Below, in pieces: positions 34,543 to 46,547 of a stretch of 64,000 nucleotides of DNA. The number at the start of each line of letters is the position of its first letter. Position 1 is the first letter of the stretch. The DNA comes from Neckera pumila (taxonomy: Eukaryota > Streptophyta > Bryopsida > Hypnales > Neckeraceae): assembly GCA_963969595.1 (NCBI GenBank), contig OZ018408.1:27156108-27220107 (forward strand), given 5' to 3'. The notes under the pieces were generated by a model. It was not told where the DNA came from and ran no database searches. It worked only from the letters and a program-made list of their open reading frames with translations. The position numbers and the translations under genes are program-made.

Positions 34543-37500
34543 ACTAAGGTGTTATAAAACATATCCTACTAACGACAATATAAGGGATCTAGTTTTGCAG
34601 TCCCTTAATTACTTGTACTGATTTTGAATGGCCTTGAGTTTTTGGATACCTACATTATTTATATTGGATTTCTTCCTTTCTATGTTCCCTAATTTATTTG
34701 TAAGTCCTTTATAAATTTAACTTCAAAAGAATAAATTGCTCTCTATATTATGCCGCACGTAGTTTTGAAAATGCGCTAAGTGACCTCCCGGGGCATTTGA
34801 GTGGAGGTGTGGCTTTATTTTATGTCTATTAAAAAACATTATTTTTTTGTGTGTTGTATCACCTATAGAATTAGCATCAAATAATTTGCAAAGGCATATG
34901 TTTATATTTTAATAAATATATTTAAAATTTTTATAGGACTTAGAAGGAAAGTAGAGAGAAATAAAGCAATTAACAACATGAGATAATTACCTTTTTTTGG
35001 ATTTAGGAGGAAAATAGAGAGGAATTAAAGCCTATGAACAAACTGTAATACCAAGGCAGTACCAAATTTAAGAGCCCAAGTTAATTAGAAACCGGAAGTG
35101 CCTTAACCCATTATTGGACTTGTCATGAGGTTGATTGATTGTGATATAAATTGAAAGCTAATTAGATTGATTGATATAAAGTGAAATCTAATGCATTTAA
35201 TTTAGTGATGTAGATTGAATATTGTAAAGTTTAGGAAAAACACTTAAAGCTTGGAAAACTCTAATCTAAAGAGGAGAAAAAGGAGTGTGAGAAAAATTCA
35301 TACCCAAGTGGCCATGGAGCAAGAGTAAGTGAGGAGTGCAATTTGTATTGAGAGTCTAAGAGTTTGAAGTAGAAATACAGGTTCTAAGTTGCCATTTGAA
35401 GCTTTGGGCATAATTAGAAGACTAATGTGATCCCCTTATAGAGGTTTGATCATGTATTGATAAAAAAAATTGTTGATTATAACACTCATAGTTGACCAAA
35501 TGGAGTTTTAAAGTCTTAAGTATATACTTAGTTAGAACTTATGAGGCTTATGTCATTATAATTGTTTGATTTATAAAATAACTAGAATTTAATTAGTATT
35601 AATAGAAGTCAAAGATTACGATTCAAAAATATCCCAAAAAATAAAGGAAAAAAAAAATATGGAAAATAATTTAGAGAAAGTCAAGAGGGGGGAAGTAGAA
35701 AGAAATAGGCTGAAAGAGAAGAATAAGATCATAGATAGAATATATACAACTTGTTATAAAAGTCGTCATTTAAGTTGTAAATATAAAGACACAAAAAATG
35801 CAACAAAAATGGATCAATGCAAGCCTCATGATACAATTACAATTACAATATGATGTTGGAGAATGGAGATGTGGTAGAAACGGATTTGGAGGCATGTCCT
35901 TAAATTTGGCACTTTATGATTTCTCTTCTCATAGAAACCATAGTTACATTAGAAATTAAGAGGTTTAAGTCACACTTTTAAGAATCTATTAAAACCCAAC
36001 GTTGAATTCAAGATCACTTAGGTAATTTCTAAAGATTTCCAATAACATATCACAATTTTAAAAATAGATAAAAATTAAGGAAGATAAAATACAATGAAAT
36101 GGGATAGTCAAGAGAGTTAGTTTGGATTAAAAATGTAAAAAAGTCATCCAATTCAAATTAGAAAAGAACCTAATTCTAATTGGATTATTCTAAACTACTT
36201 CGAATCCAATTTTAAAAGTAAAAAATAATTTAGAATTATACGCTAGAAGAAAATGTGGATGAAGTCTTGAAGGATGAATTAAAGACAAAATTTCATCCAT
36301 CCATAAATTTTGCTAAAAATATTCAGTTATAAAGATTTTACTATTTTAGAGTAGACATCCAGTGCTCTACAACTTAAGTTCACAAACATTTTGAATTTCT
36401 CAACTTGGATTTGGAAGTTTAGAGTTATGGCCTAGATTGGCTAAAACCATGTAAAACCACCTCAAAACCTCTCATTTTTACAATTTGTATCAGTTTTAGT
36501 TAAGACATGTTCCACTTACACTTTGTCATTAGAAAATACTTGTTTATTGCTTAGAATGCCAATTGAACAATATTTAAATATCCAACTTATAATTCAAAGC
36601 TCAACAACAAAGAACATGGTTGTGCATACTTTATCTCAAGGATATAGATAAAATATTCACATATGTTATGTATTGAAGTTTGTTTCTTTCTTGAAAATGT
36701 TCTCAGCTATGTCATATAAGCCACATTTTTAGAGTCTCTACAAGCCCTACAAAAGTCACAAAATTATTCATATGAAGATTGAAGCTTACTGTGGGCACAC
36801 ACGCACTTGTATTGCAATTAAAGGACGGTTGTTTGGATGTTTTTACAAGGATATAGACTATTAAAGTATAATCCCTTTTTTGCTTCAATGATACTTTTAA
36901 ATAGTGCCTTTATCAAATATTTTTGCTCCTGTAGACTTTATGCACGGACGTAGATACTTTGACAAATGCATGGCATCTATTTAGATTTATTTTGCCATAA
37001 ATGCAGGTACTTAAGGCCTTGCAGCTTTCCTTCATGCGTTTTGTGGAGTTTTAGTCCCATTACGCAATTCCCATAGTTCTATATTATATGGCTTTGATTA
37101 TAATCATTTATAATGCATTTTTGTCCAATTTCAAGGGATATAATTTGTTTTAATTTAGAAAATTATTGTAGGCTTTCAAAAAGGAATCCAAAAATGTAAT
37201 TATATAAATGAAATGAATAATTTTTTAGGACAATAATAGCATTATAAACCAAATTATATGAGTTGTTTCAATACATGTATTATGGGATAACATATCCATT
37301 TTTTTAGGCATTTTAATAAAAAAACAATTGTAATTGGAAAAACTTCTTGTATGGAATCTTAAAAACTATATATAGGTGTTCCAATTTCTTTATATATATA
37401 TAGTGAACTTTTTCTAATCTGTATGCAACCTAACATTTCCTATATTTATTTATTTTTGTAATTTTGGTCTTCACCTAACTTTTTGGTCTTTTTAATTTGA

Positions 37501-37620
37501 TAATTTTTACAAAAGTCATCCTTTACGTTGTTTTAATGCCGATGACTCATGTGTATAACCAAGATTTTAGTGTCAATATATGTATTCACTTTGGATCAAA
37601 TCTGATTGTTAAAAAAGCTT
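34543..37620. other. Unassigned interior of the CACTA element
   Basis: No recognisable coding. The sequence is AT-rich with occasional A/G-rich runs near 35.6-35.7 kb. The ORF at 35659-35853 is low complexity. Confidence 0.35.
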
Positions 37621-37629
37621 CGTTGCTTA

Positions 37630-37785
37630 GTATAGTCATATTTGGTCAGTCTCATAACTAGAGTATATCATGTACATGACTGAAACAAGTCACATGACTA
37701 CATCAAGTCATGTGCATGACTTACACAAATCACATAACTAGAGCAAGTCATGTGCATGACTAGGGCAAGTCATATAACTAGGGTT
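37630..37785. repeat. AGTCATGTGCATGACT near-palindrome array
   Basis: The near-palindrome AAGTCATGTGCATGACT recurs three times, interspersed with 'acacaaatcacataactag' and 'gcaagtcatataactaggg'. It lies in the right-hand part of the CACTA element and shares the GTCAT core of its subterminal repeats. Confidence 0.65.
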
Positions 37786-37879
37786 TTAAAACTCTAACAG
37801 CCACTTCCATTTAGCTGCCACTAGTTTAGGGTTTTCAAACCCTAGCTGCCATTTTTTGGGAGTTGCCTCCTCAAAGTGC

Positions 37880-38165
37880 AACATTTGGCTATTTTTGTTT
37901 CTTCTTCTTTGTTTCTTGTTGCCTCTTAGTTCTTGTTTCTTATTGATACCTTTTAGGTCTTGTTTCATTTTGGCTTCTAAATTCTTGCATTTTATTGCTT
38001 CTTAGTTCTTGCTTCTTGCTTTTAATTTGCTCTTATTACTTCTTAATTCTTAGTTTCTTGCTTCTTAGTTCTTGCTCTTTGCTTTTAGTTTCCTCTTGTT
38101 ACCTCCTAGTTCTCACTTTTTTTCTTCTTGTTTTTTCTTATTGCTTTTTTAGTTATTGCTTGTAG
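37880..38165. repeat. Pyrimidine-rich degenerate repeat
   Basis: About 280 bases are built from variants of 'ttagttcttgtttcttg' on the plus strand, nearly free of purine runs. The minus-strand ORF at 37786-37968 is a translation of this low complexity and is not supported. Confidence 0.6.
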
Positions 38166-38639
38166 AATGTCATTGTGATATGCTTTGTATCAGTGAATAA
38201 TAAATGTGATTGTGAAGAATCACATTCTTTCTTGCATTTTCTTTCTCTAATATGACTATCTCTTGAGCATCTCAAAAATTATATGTACTCATTTTTAATT
38301 GGATGGAGTCTTTTATTTAGCTGCTAACTCATATTAATGCATGACTGCAACACATCATGTTCATTTAGAATGTATAGAAAATGTGAATGTAGTTTATGAT
38401 GGAAACTATCATAAGTCTCAGTTACCTCACTTACAAACCGCACACACAAATCTAAGAAATGTGACTCTCACTTACTCGGAATATCTCTTATTTCAATTAT
38501 ATTTCACAAAATATCTTGGTGAAAATTTGATTGGTTATAGTCACATAATGCTCACAATCATGTAAAGAATGTAACTCAACACTTTTTAAAATATGACTAC
38601 ATTCAATCATAAAATTATTAATAACATTCCATATAAACT

Positions 38640-38870
38640 ACCACATCATGCAAAAATATGACTCAGAGGAGTCATATTTCAAATCAACAAAAAATATGGC
38701 TTGCGAGGATCATATTCCACATCACTTAACAATAGGTCTCACGAGAATCAATTTTCAGCAGAAAATATGACTCACAAGAGTCATCTTTCACAACAACCCA
38801 AAATATGACTCACAAAAGTCATGTTCCACATCAACAAAAAAATATGACTCATTGTAGTCATATGCCACGT
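38640..38870. repeat. ATATGACTC...GAGTCATAT hairpin array
   Basis: About five units of 40-50 bp each contain ATATGACTCA, a 2-5 nt spacer, and an inverted GAGTCATATT, separated by 'ccacatcaacaaaaaatatg'. Each unit can form a small hairpin. The location near the right terminus of the CACTA element fits subterminal transposase-binding sites. Confidence 0.7.
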
Positions 38871-39134
38871 AGGATTTTTTTTGCTTTCGCCCGGGCACTC
38901 AAATGTATCAAAGATGGTCAACGTATACACTACGTTGGCAAAATATGGCTAATTTTGGCTAATTATACTTCTCAACCCATATAACTACAAATATGACTCA
39001 TGTTTGAAGCAACTCGTCGGTAATGATTGGACCCAGTCATAGCACAAATCATCTACAGTGATATCTGCGTGAGTCATATTTGGACTCATTGCAATCATAT
39101 TTTGCAGTCATAAAACATCATTTTTGTTGTAGTG

Positions 39135-39200
39135 AATATTGAACACAATTCTTGTGTTTTGACAATGAGCAGTCAAGCTCTCATCTTTAAATTGTCCCAT
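39135..39200. repeat. Foldback family A, right tail after CACTA insertion
   Basis: This continues the copy interrupted at 26,440: 'gaacacaattcttgtgtttt', 'caatgagcagtcaagctctc', 'atctttaaattgtcccat' align with 55,415-55,490. Confidence 0.6.
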
Positions 39201-39406
39201 ACCCATATTCAACACATATATTAAATGATTCATAATAAACAATGGATTTCATTATATAAACAACCGCCCTATTCTTCATTCTCGCAATATGTCTATGAAG
39301 TAACTCCTTCAAGATCCTATGAAATAAACTTCTAAATGATACATGGCCAAATGGAAAATTAATACATGAGCCAAATCTCAAGAAAATAGATACTTTGATG
39401 CTTTAA

Positions 39407-39939
39407 CCCCTGAGCGTTCAAGTGACCATTTTATGGTCGCTGCCCGACTTCAAGCAAAATTTTCGGCCAAAAAAAAAAAAAAATTCTTTTTTTTTTTTTT
39501 GCAAAAGATTGGGTTGTCTATCAATATTTATACTCAAAACTCAGATCGCTACGGTAAAAAAAAAACTATAAGAGAAATAGCACAAAGTGTCTAGATTTGC
39601 CTAGTGTTGAAAAACTTACTATTTGGGAAAAGTATTGGTGTTTTCATTACTAGATCTCATGCATTTTTTCACAAATCAATAGAAACCACAATTTTGACCA
39701 ATCAAAAATAAATTCAAATGCTAAAAATAGAAATTATATTCTTGGTGAACTTTTGAAGTTATACCTTCAAAATTCATTTAAAAAAAATCTAAGAATAATT
39801 TTACAATTTTGACCATACATATGCTTTCTACTTTTCATGCTTCACATTATCTTCTTTGATGCAAACTTCAAAAAAGTTTTAGAACTTATATTTTATAACA
39901 CATTTGTATTTTGTCCAAATCCCTTGGGCTTTTAGGGGG
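39407..39939. mobile_element. TTAA-flanked element P8 inserted in a family D copy
   Basis: TTAA (39403-39406) precedes CCCCTGAGCGTTCAAGTG. The right end is CTTTTAGGGGG followed by TAAA. The host sequence on either side ('aagaaaatagatactttgat' left, 'ttagaaataggaaaaaatt' right) is contiguous at about 41,139-41,200, where no insertion is present. That paralogous site supports the boundaries. Confidence 0.6.
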
Positions 39940-39942
39940 TAA

Positions 39943-40432
39943 ATAGTTAGAAATAGGAAAAAATTAAATAAATAAAATAAAAGTTGGTCATTTTTAATAA
40001 TTCTATAGAAATGGTCATTCACCAAAAGAACCACCAAAACAATATTTTATGTATTCTAAATGTAAAAAGAAAAAAGTTCTCTTTGTGGACTTCTACACAA
40101 TACAAAATTGACTATTTTTTGAAATCCTTCCCTGTATAGCTATAACTCTATAAGTCTACTAGAAGACCATTCCCTCAAAATTTCAGCTCCAAATTTGTTT
40201 TTTTGGATACTAAATAGTACTAAACCCCCCAAATTGGTAAGTGTGATGTGAAATCGGGGCTGTTATTAAATAGTAAAACATTTTGAAAACTGCAAAAAAA
40301 TTAGGCAAGGTGTATAATGGTCATGAGCACCTTTATTATAAATCTTAAGTCATTTGGATCTAGAACGTAATAACTATGCCCAAAAACAAATCATCGTGGA
40401 GCGTATGATGCAAAATAGGACAAGTGTTTCTT
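39943..40432 (-). mobile_element. MITE family D, partial copy
   Basis: The right end GGACAAGTGTTTCTTGCAAT, then CACC, is the TIR seen at 6647. The interior aligns with the element in the hAT gene in reverse orientation. The left end is missing or obscured by P8. Confidence 0.6.
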
Positions 40433-40444
40433 GCAATCACCCTT

Positions 40445-40955
40445 CAATGGATTCTTATTGGATTCTTTGGATTTGGCAAACCATCTTTATATTTATTTGT
40501 AAATTTGGCTACTTGGTCCCAAAATTAGCAAAAAAAATTGGCACTTTTGTTTTTAATTACTTTGAGCCGAACCTGCTATCTTGGTACGGTATTAGATTTG
40601 TTGTGAACTCAATTCTCACAATTTTTCAAAAGCAAAAGTTTTTCATGGTTTAGGTTGCTTGTTGAAACATCTTCATTGTTAGAATTGGTATTTTCCCGGG
40701 TATTTTTCAATTCCATCTCAGAGTTGGTAATAGTTTAGTTTTTACTTCTATCTTGTATATGCTTCAACTTAACCATTTTTTAACAAATGAAGAATCAAGT
40801 TTTTTCAGAATAAATAAAAATTCAAATTTTGAATTCAATTCTTCAACATAAAATGAAATTTAATTTGAAACCTATGTACAAAAAGATTAAGTTAAGAGGA
40901 TTCAAAACTTTATAATCTAGTCAATTTAGGTGCACAAGAATTTATTTTCATCACT
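40445..40955. other. Unassigned AT-rich stretch
   Basis: No gene or repeat structure was recognised. Confidence 0.35.
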
Positions 40956-40959
40956 AGAT

Positions 40960-41625
40960 TGTTGCAAGAATCACCTTTTCTTTTGTTTCAAAACAACCTA
41001 TTTCAATAAGTATTTTGACTTTGGAATAAAAAAATAATTAATAAAAAAATACAGAGAATTTGTAAAGCATTAAAGATTTGGACCTTAAAAAATTTATTTC
41101 TAAAAGTTATGCACGAAAAGAGAGCAATGGAAATGCCAAGAAAATAGATACTTTGATGTTTGATTTTAGAAATTAGAAGGAAAATGAGAAAAAATACACC
41201 AAAAATTGGCCATTTTTCCTAACTTGAAGGCGAGTTGGGAAAAAAATAGTATTCTTGTACTTGCACAAAGGTACTTTCAACACATGTGGAAGGTGAATAC
41301 TTTACTATTTTTACAAAATCTCTTTATAGGCTTGTATAACTCTAGTAGAAGAATTTTGACCTTCAAATTTGAATTCTTGGGTGGAAAATAGTACTACCTC
41401 CCCCCCCAATGGCAAAAATAGAAATCCAACTGGTGGACTATTCAAATATAGCAAATTAAATTTAAAAAATTTAAAAAATTTAAAAAATTTAAAAATGGCT
41501 ACAACTATCACATGTACCTTCATTTCAAATTTTAAATAAAACGAATATACAATGCAATTGTTATGGGCAAAAAAAAACCCGTCCAAGGTCCATGGGACCA
41601 AAAAAAAGACAAGTGTTTCTTGTAA
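40960..41625 (-). mobile_element. MITE family D, near-complete copy
   Basis: The left end GATTGTTGCAAGAATCACC and right end GACAAGTGTTTCTTGTAATC match the TIRs of the 722-bp copy in the hAT gene. The interior aligns in reverse ('ctaaaagttatgcacgaaaa', 'catgtaccttcatttcaaat'). It contains a small (AAATTTAAA)n run at about 41,455-41,497. No coding. Confidence 0.7.
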
Positions 41626-41639
41626 TCACCCCTTAGATG

Positions 41640-42340
41640 CTTATATCTTGCAATCTATACAATTAAAGTTTTTGAAATTTCTTATGGTCACTCTTACAAA
41701 TGTTAGTTATTGTGTGAAGAATAACACATTGGCACTTAATGAAGTTGCTAAGACCAATTTTTTGTTTTGTGCTTCTCAGAAATAGGTATGCATATACATC
41801 AAGAATAAGTCAAATTGTAATCTACCATTAGCAAAGATTCGAGGGCATTAGGAATTTTTTTCAGGGTCGTATCCCTTGCTGAAAACCTATACAATGCTAT
41901 CAAAAATGATTAAATAATAATAAAATAAAAAAGATATTCAAAAAATATTCAAAAAGTATTTTTAAAACAATTAAATAATATTATCTAATGTGGCACTCTC
42001 TTGACTACGTTAGAGTGCTGGTGTGGCATAGTCCCTAGGAACTCGCGGTCTTCCAAAGGCCTCAAAAATCCTCCAATGAATTCTTTAATTTCTCTTCATT
42101 CCAAACTTGATGAAAAATTAGCAAAAAAATAGTGCTATCTTCATTATTTCTATTCCTAAACCGGAGAAAATTACAACCCCCCATTGCTCAATGAAATGTA
42201 TGCTAAAATGCTTACATTGTTGAAAACAAACTGTATTTCTTATTGCAAGCCCCTTTGGTTGGATATACAAACGGAAATTTAATTTCTGATTTTTCTTGTT
42301 TGCAATGGAAATGATAGTTTTGAGTTGGTTTTGATCCAAA
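41640..42340 (+). repeat. Repeat family C, copy 2
   Basis: The segment matches 22,130-22,690 ('gaataacacattggcactt', 'gaaataggtatgcatatac', 'aaaaattagcaaaaaaatag', 'cattatttctattccta'). Between about 41,840 and 42,105 it carries sequence absent from the other copy, probably another insertion. Class unknown. Confidence 0.55.
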
Positions 42341-44185
42341 AAATCGCCTTGAGACTTTAATTAGGTGCTAAATTTAAAGGCCACCTTATACTCATGTAAC
42401 AAACTTTATGAAGACTAAATATTGTATACTCTCTTAAACTCCCAAGTAAATGTTCTAAAGTACGTATTGTACATTGGTAAGTATGGTAGGTGAGATATTG
42501 AGTTGATTTGTAGTCTTACTTAAATTTGAAGGGCCTCAAACTCATGTATCAACTTTACAGGTATTGAGTGTCAATAATCCATGATTGTCCTTAATTCCTA
42601 AATAAGTGATCCTAAGTTTATATTGTGATGATGAGTAGAATAGTTTAGGATAATGTCTTGTTTGAATAACTACCAGTCATTCAAATAAAACTTGAATCTA
42701 TAAGACAAGATCATTTCAAACTAGTTGCATGAAATTGAATAAATAAATGAAATTTTCTTTTTTTGTTGACTTTTGTGACATGTCTCCTTGAATGCATAAC
42801 ACAAATTCAACAATGCAAAACTTGTAAAATAAAAATAAAATAGTATTCTAGAATTTTTTTTTTGGCTAATTACTACAAATAGGCTTTTTGAATATAAGCT
42901 CCACTATTTTTTTCCCAACTTTTAAACCTATCCAATGCAAATCTCACCTCAAACCTTTACTATCACATTTTTTTTCTTTTGAAACTACTAGCACATTTTC
43001 TGTCATGTCACACTAAAAAAATAGCATTAGAAGAAAAATGAGGCTTCAAAGGGGGGGGGAGTTCTTGGACAATAGGGAACGTTGCCTGAAAATAATAAAT
43101 AAATAAATATATATAGCCAACAAATTGCAGCGCCTGATTTACATGAGACATTTCAATAATATAATTTTAAAAATATTTAAAATATTTAAAAATATTACTA
43201 TTAAAATAAATAAGAAAAATTAAAAAATTTCACATTTAATGTGGCCAAAACTATCCTCGTCAGCCTAGATGATTATTTAATTATTTTGAATTATTAATTA
43301 ATATTAAATAATATTATTTAAATATTTAAATATTTTTAAATATTTTTTATTGTAGCCACTATTCATGATAGATGATGAATAGCGGCCAAAGGGATTGTGA
43401 GTTCCATTGCGAGGAACTCACAGCCCATTTGTGAAGAGAAGCAGTCCTTTGAGTTTTTTTGAGTTTTTCCTAATGCATATAAATGTGATTGTGAAGAGTT
43501 TGCGAAATATAAAAATGACTCTGGACTAAATTGATCTATACAATTACATGCACAATGACATTTAGTATTACGTACACGAATTAAATTAATATTGCTATAA
43601 ATTTTTGGAATTGGATGAATATTTATACCGACTTTAGAGATCCTCTACTTCAAACAACATTGATTGTAAATGCTCTTATTAGTACTAATAGTCATGAAAA
43701 TCAAAACTTATATCCAGAATTTTTAGATCAATTATACTAATAATGAAATTTAGTGTTAATCTTACTTATTGATTTAAAATTGCTACAAGTTTTTTTTATT
43801 AACTCTTGATGAATATTTTGACCAACTACAATCTATACCTTAAATTAGGTTTTTTTTTTTGTTTGATTATTTTGTTTTTTTTGTTTGATATGTTGGGATG
43901 TAATAAACTATGAGATGCCCGGCAACATTCCATATTCTATTGGAAAGCTCTTTGCAAGGGTGTGTGCATGGGGCTTTGTTTAGTGACGTTTGGATCTGAT
44001 GGAAAAGTTATGATTTCTGGAGTTATTTTTGAATAAAATAAATAAAAAAATAACTTTCATTTTTATTTTGGTTGTGGCAACCACAATTTACACACTAGTA
44101 TGTTTTATAGAGAGATCTTCTTTCCTCTTTGAATAGTATTGATATTTGTGCTCTTGGTTAAAATGTTCAACAACAGTAAAAACTT
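42341..44185. other. AT-rich gene-free stretch
   Basis: No gene. Between 43.1 and 43.4 kb the sequence is dominated by short AT palindromes such as aatatttaaaatatttaaa. A short inverted pair (GAACTCACAG / TGTGAGTTCC) lies near 43.40 kb. Confidence 0.4.
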
Positions 44186-44188
44186 TTA

Positions 44189-44397
44189 CTCCCTCCGTCC
44201 CCAAATGATCTTCTAGTTGGACAAAATATTCATTTTTTTTTGCTCAAAATAATGTTATTTCAACCCATTCTAAGATATATATAGTGAATTTGGTGCATTC
44301 CTATTGTCCCAATATTTGAATCCTTTTCACCATGTAGCATTCCGCTTATTGCAATAAAATGAAAGGTAACTATAAGAAAGTTTTGGGACAAAGGGAG
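44189..44397. mobile_element. Stowaway MITE (Tc1/mariner-type)
   Basis: CTCCCTCCGTCCCC at the left and GGGACAAAGGGAG at the right are the canonical Stowaway termini. TA dinucleotides flank both sides (44187-44188, 44398-44399). Length is 209 bp, with no coding. Confidence 0.9.
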
Positions 44398-44738
44398 TAG
44401 CATTTCCAATCCATGGTAACACTAAATGTCATTATTAGTGCTTGTGCCCCTTATTATTTTTGGACCCCCCTACTAAATTTTGGAGCCCCCTGCCCGCGGT
44501 AAAAAACAAAAAGGCTGGGGTGCGAATCGCCAGAGAATCGGCAGGCGCTGGGTGGAGTTCCGTTTGTGATGATTAAGAAATGAGTAAATTTCTTTCAGGG
44601 ATAACTGAACAGATAATTACTCCGTCCGTCTCCGGGCAGGACGTCCGTCAGTCCGTCCCAGCCAGCACTCCCAACTGTGGTCGACTGCTCCGTCGACCAG
44701 CCCATCAAAGCCAGCGCCTGCCAGCACCCCACCCCCGG

Positions 44739-44778
44739 CAGGCCTATAAATTTCACAGGCCTATAAATTACACAGGCC
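44739..44778. repeat. 17-bp direct repeat in a GC-rich pocket
   Basis: CAGGCCTATAAATTTCA is followed directly by CAGGCCTATAAATTACA and CAGGCC. It lies in a GC-richer patch (44.45-45.06 kb) that has no recognisable gene. A perfect palindrome GGTACTTAAGTACC lies just downstream, near 44,985. Confidence 0.55.
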
Positions 44779-45063
44779 TTTACTACAAGGCTTGGCTTCT
44801 TCTTTACTAGGCCCTAAAGGAGTCCCTCCCCCCTAATGCCACGTCACCTGCATTAAAGAACCCTGAACGGATGGATGAATGGCAAGCGGACTCAAAATCA
44901 TCCCCCCCGCCCTGCCTGGAGACGCACTGGCTCATTCTCATCTCCCCCAGGGACATGTATTCCAGTATCCGTGTACAATTAGACGGTACTTAAGTACCGA
45001 GTACGAGGGAACAGGCTGCATGCCGGTAACCTTCAAGCTGCCCGGAGGCGGAGTGGGTTACAG

Positions 45064-45672
45064 GGGGCCGGGGTGAACTGACCCCCTCGCTCGGCTGCCA
45101 GGGAAAACCCGGAATTTTGTAATTTTCCACACATGATAAATCTTGCAAATTTTGAATTCATATTTGCAATCAAGAAAGGCCAAATTAGTTGGAAGAGGTA
45201 AAGAACATAGATTTAACATGGTACAAAATAGGAGACTTTTTTTTACATGCACCCTGGAATGACTTGGGGTGGCCGAGCGAGGCATTAGAGAAAAAATCAG
45301 CCCTCCGAAGGGCCTTGAAATTTTATTTACGAGGCTGAAAAATGCTTTCCCCCCCTTATTTCCGTGCAGCAGAAACTGCAGTAACAGTGGCATAATAATC
45401 CAATTTTGCGAGTAAAAAATTAATTAAAAATTAAAAAAATTAAAATTAAAAAAAATTAAAAATTAAAATAAATATATATATAAAAGGAAAAAAGGAAAAA
45501 AGGAAAAAAAAAATACAAAAGCTGAATGTTTCGGCAAGTAGTCAGCCAAGCTAACTGCTCACTGGGGACCTTTTTGAGATTGATAGGCCAAGCTTGAAAT
45601 AGCTTGGCATGTCAATCTGGAGCAACCCTCCGGAAGGTTACTTTTTTCTCTAATGGGGGTCAACTGTTACAA
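45064..45672. mobile_element. Small MITE (family F) interrupted by another MITE
   Basis: The left end CCGGGGTGAACTGACCCCCT and interior ('aattcatatttgcaatcaa', 'acaaaataggagactttttt') match the element at 47,139-47,359. The right TIR is split: CCGAGCGAGG ends at 45,282 and GGGGTCAACTG resumes at 45,655, after the 372-bp insertion. Confidence 0.65.
45283..45654. mobile_element. MITE family G, copy 1
   Basis: CATTAGAGAAAAAATCAGCC at the left and the inverted CTTTTTTCTCTAATG at the right define about 30-bp TIRs that include CCCTCCG. The interior carries 'agcttgaaatagcttggcat' and an A/T-only run. It is inserted into the end of family F. A second copy lies at 62,620-62,953. Confidence 0.7.
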
Positions 45673-45674
45673 GG

Positions 45675-46100
45675 CATAACCAACTTTGTCCTTGGATCAT
45701 GTAATCGTTGCCTTCATGGATGAATATTGTGTGGTTGTGAATGAACTATCTTGCTCGTATTGTCGAGTTGACAAATACACACAATTAGAGCTAGTTACGG
45801 ATTCTACAGGAACAAGTGGTCTTGAACGAGACTTGTGGCCAAGTGTTGCTATTTAATTTGCAACATGCGGACTGTTAACCAATATTAAGAGTTAGGCATT
45901 TCCTCTTGACCAAAGAGGCGGATTTGGTAATAGAATCGCCAGCACTATTCTTCCTGCCAATTTATGCAACCTCACAATTTGGCCAACATCTCCCCCTCAC
46001 ATCAACAAATCCTGCTCTTAACATGGACGCCTGATCGAGTACAAAAAGAGTGGACATGAATGAAAACAAAACAAAGAGGAAACACGAAACATTAGGAGGA
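45675..46100. other. Unassigned stretch
   Basis: No gene or repeat was recognised. Confidence 0.35.
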
Positions 46101-46104
46101 TTAA

Positions 46105-46543
46105 GGTAAACCAGCCCATTGTGGTCAAACTTTGGAGTCTACCCTCATTCCATTGCTGAAAGTTTTCAGAAAAATTTCCACATGAAGACAAGTGTGAGAA
46201 ATAGTGAGAGCAATTGAAATTCTATTTTTCAAACAAAGTATGAATTTGTTATGGATTTTTGAAGTGATCTGTCCAAAAGAGTCAGTAGACTACCCCATAA
46301 CCAACAAAGGGTGTATCTAATATGCTCTTCTTAATCACCTAAAGTGGTCACAATAATTTCTAATGTAGAAGGCCATAAAAAGTCACTTCCTGCAATGATT
46401 TACATTGGAAAAGCAGGTGTTCCTAATGAAGTCACTAATCACTCCATTGGTGTCAGGTTAGACATTGATTACAGTCAAAATAATTGTCATGGGGTCATTA
46501 GGTGTCCACTATGGGTCATCTGATCACAATGGGTTGGTCTACC
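46105..46543. mobile_element. Second TTAA-flanked MITE family, intact copy
   Basis: GGTAAACCAGCCCATTGTGG at the left and the inverted CACAATGGGTTGGTCTACC at the right are near-perfect TIRs. TTAA flanks both sides (46101-46104, 46544-46547). The 439-bp body is non-coding. A 3' fragment of the family is at 20,796-20,976. The ends differ from the CCCYTAAAGG family, so this is an independent group using the same target. Confidence 0.65.
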
Positions 46544-46547
46544 TTAA

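Larger units (their letters stand above)
26441..39134. mobile_element. 12.7-kb CACTA-type transposon
   Basis: The left end is CACTACAAAAAACGGGTATT. The right end, reverse-complemented, is CACTACAACAAAAATGATGT, and both then continue TTTTATGACTGCAAAA. The first and last 500-700 bases are packed with AGTCATATTTTGCAGTCATA-type subterminal repeats, as expected for En/Spm elements. The flanks att and aat are not a clean 3-bp duplication, but the two halves of a family A repeat rejoin across the element. It contains a divergent gene pair at 29.4-31.8 kb, tandem arrays, and two TTAA-flanked insertions. Activity is doubtful. Confidence 0.8.

Noticed and set aside
37786..37968. Basic 60-codon ORF (KKQRRRNKN) on the minus strand
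   Set aside because: It is a translation of a degenerate pyrimidine/purine repeat.
45412..45520. A/T-only run as a matrix attachment or origin site
   Set aside because: It is the low-complexity centre of MITE family G, with a counterpart at 62.7-62.8 kb.
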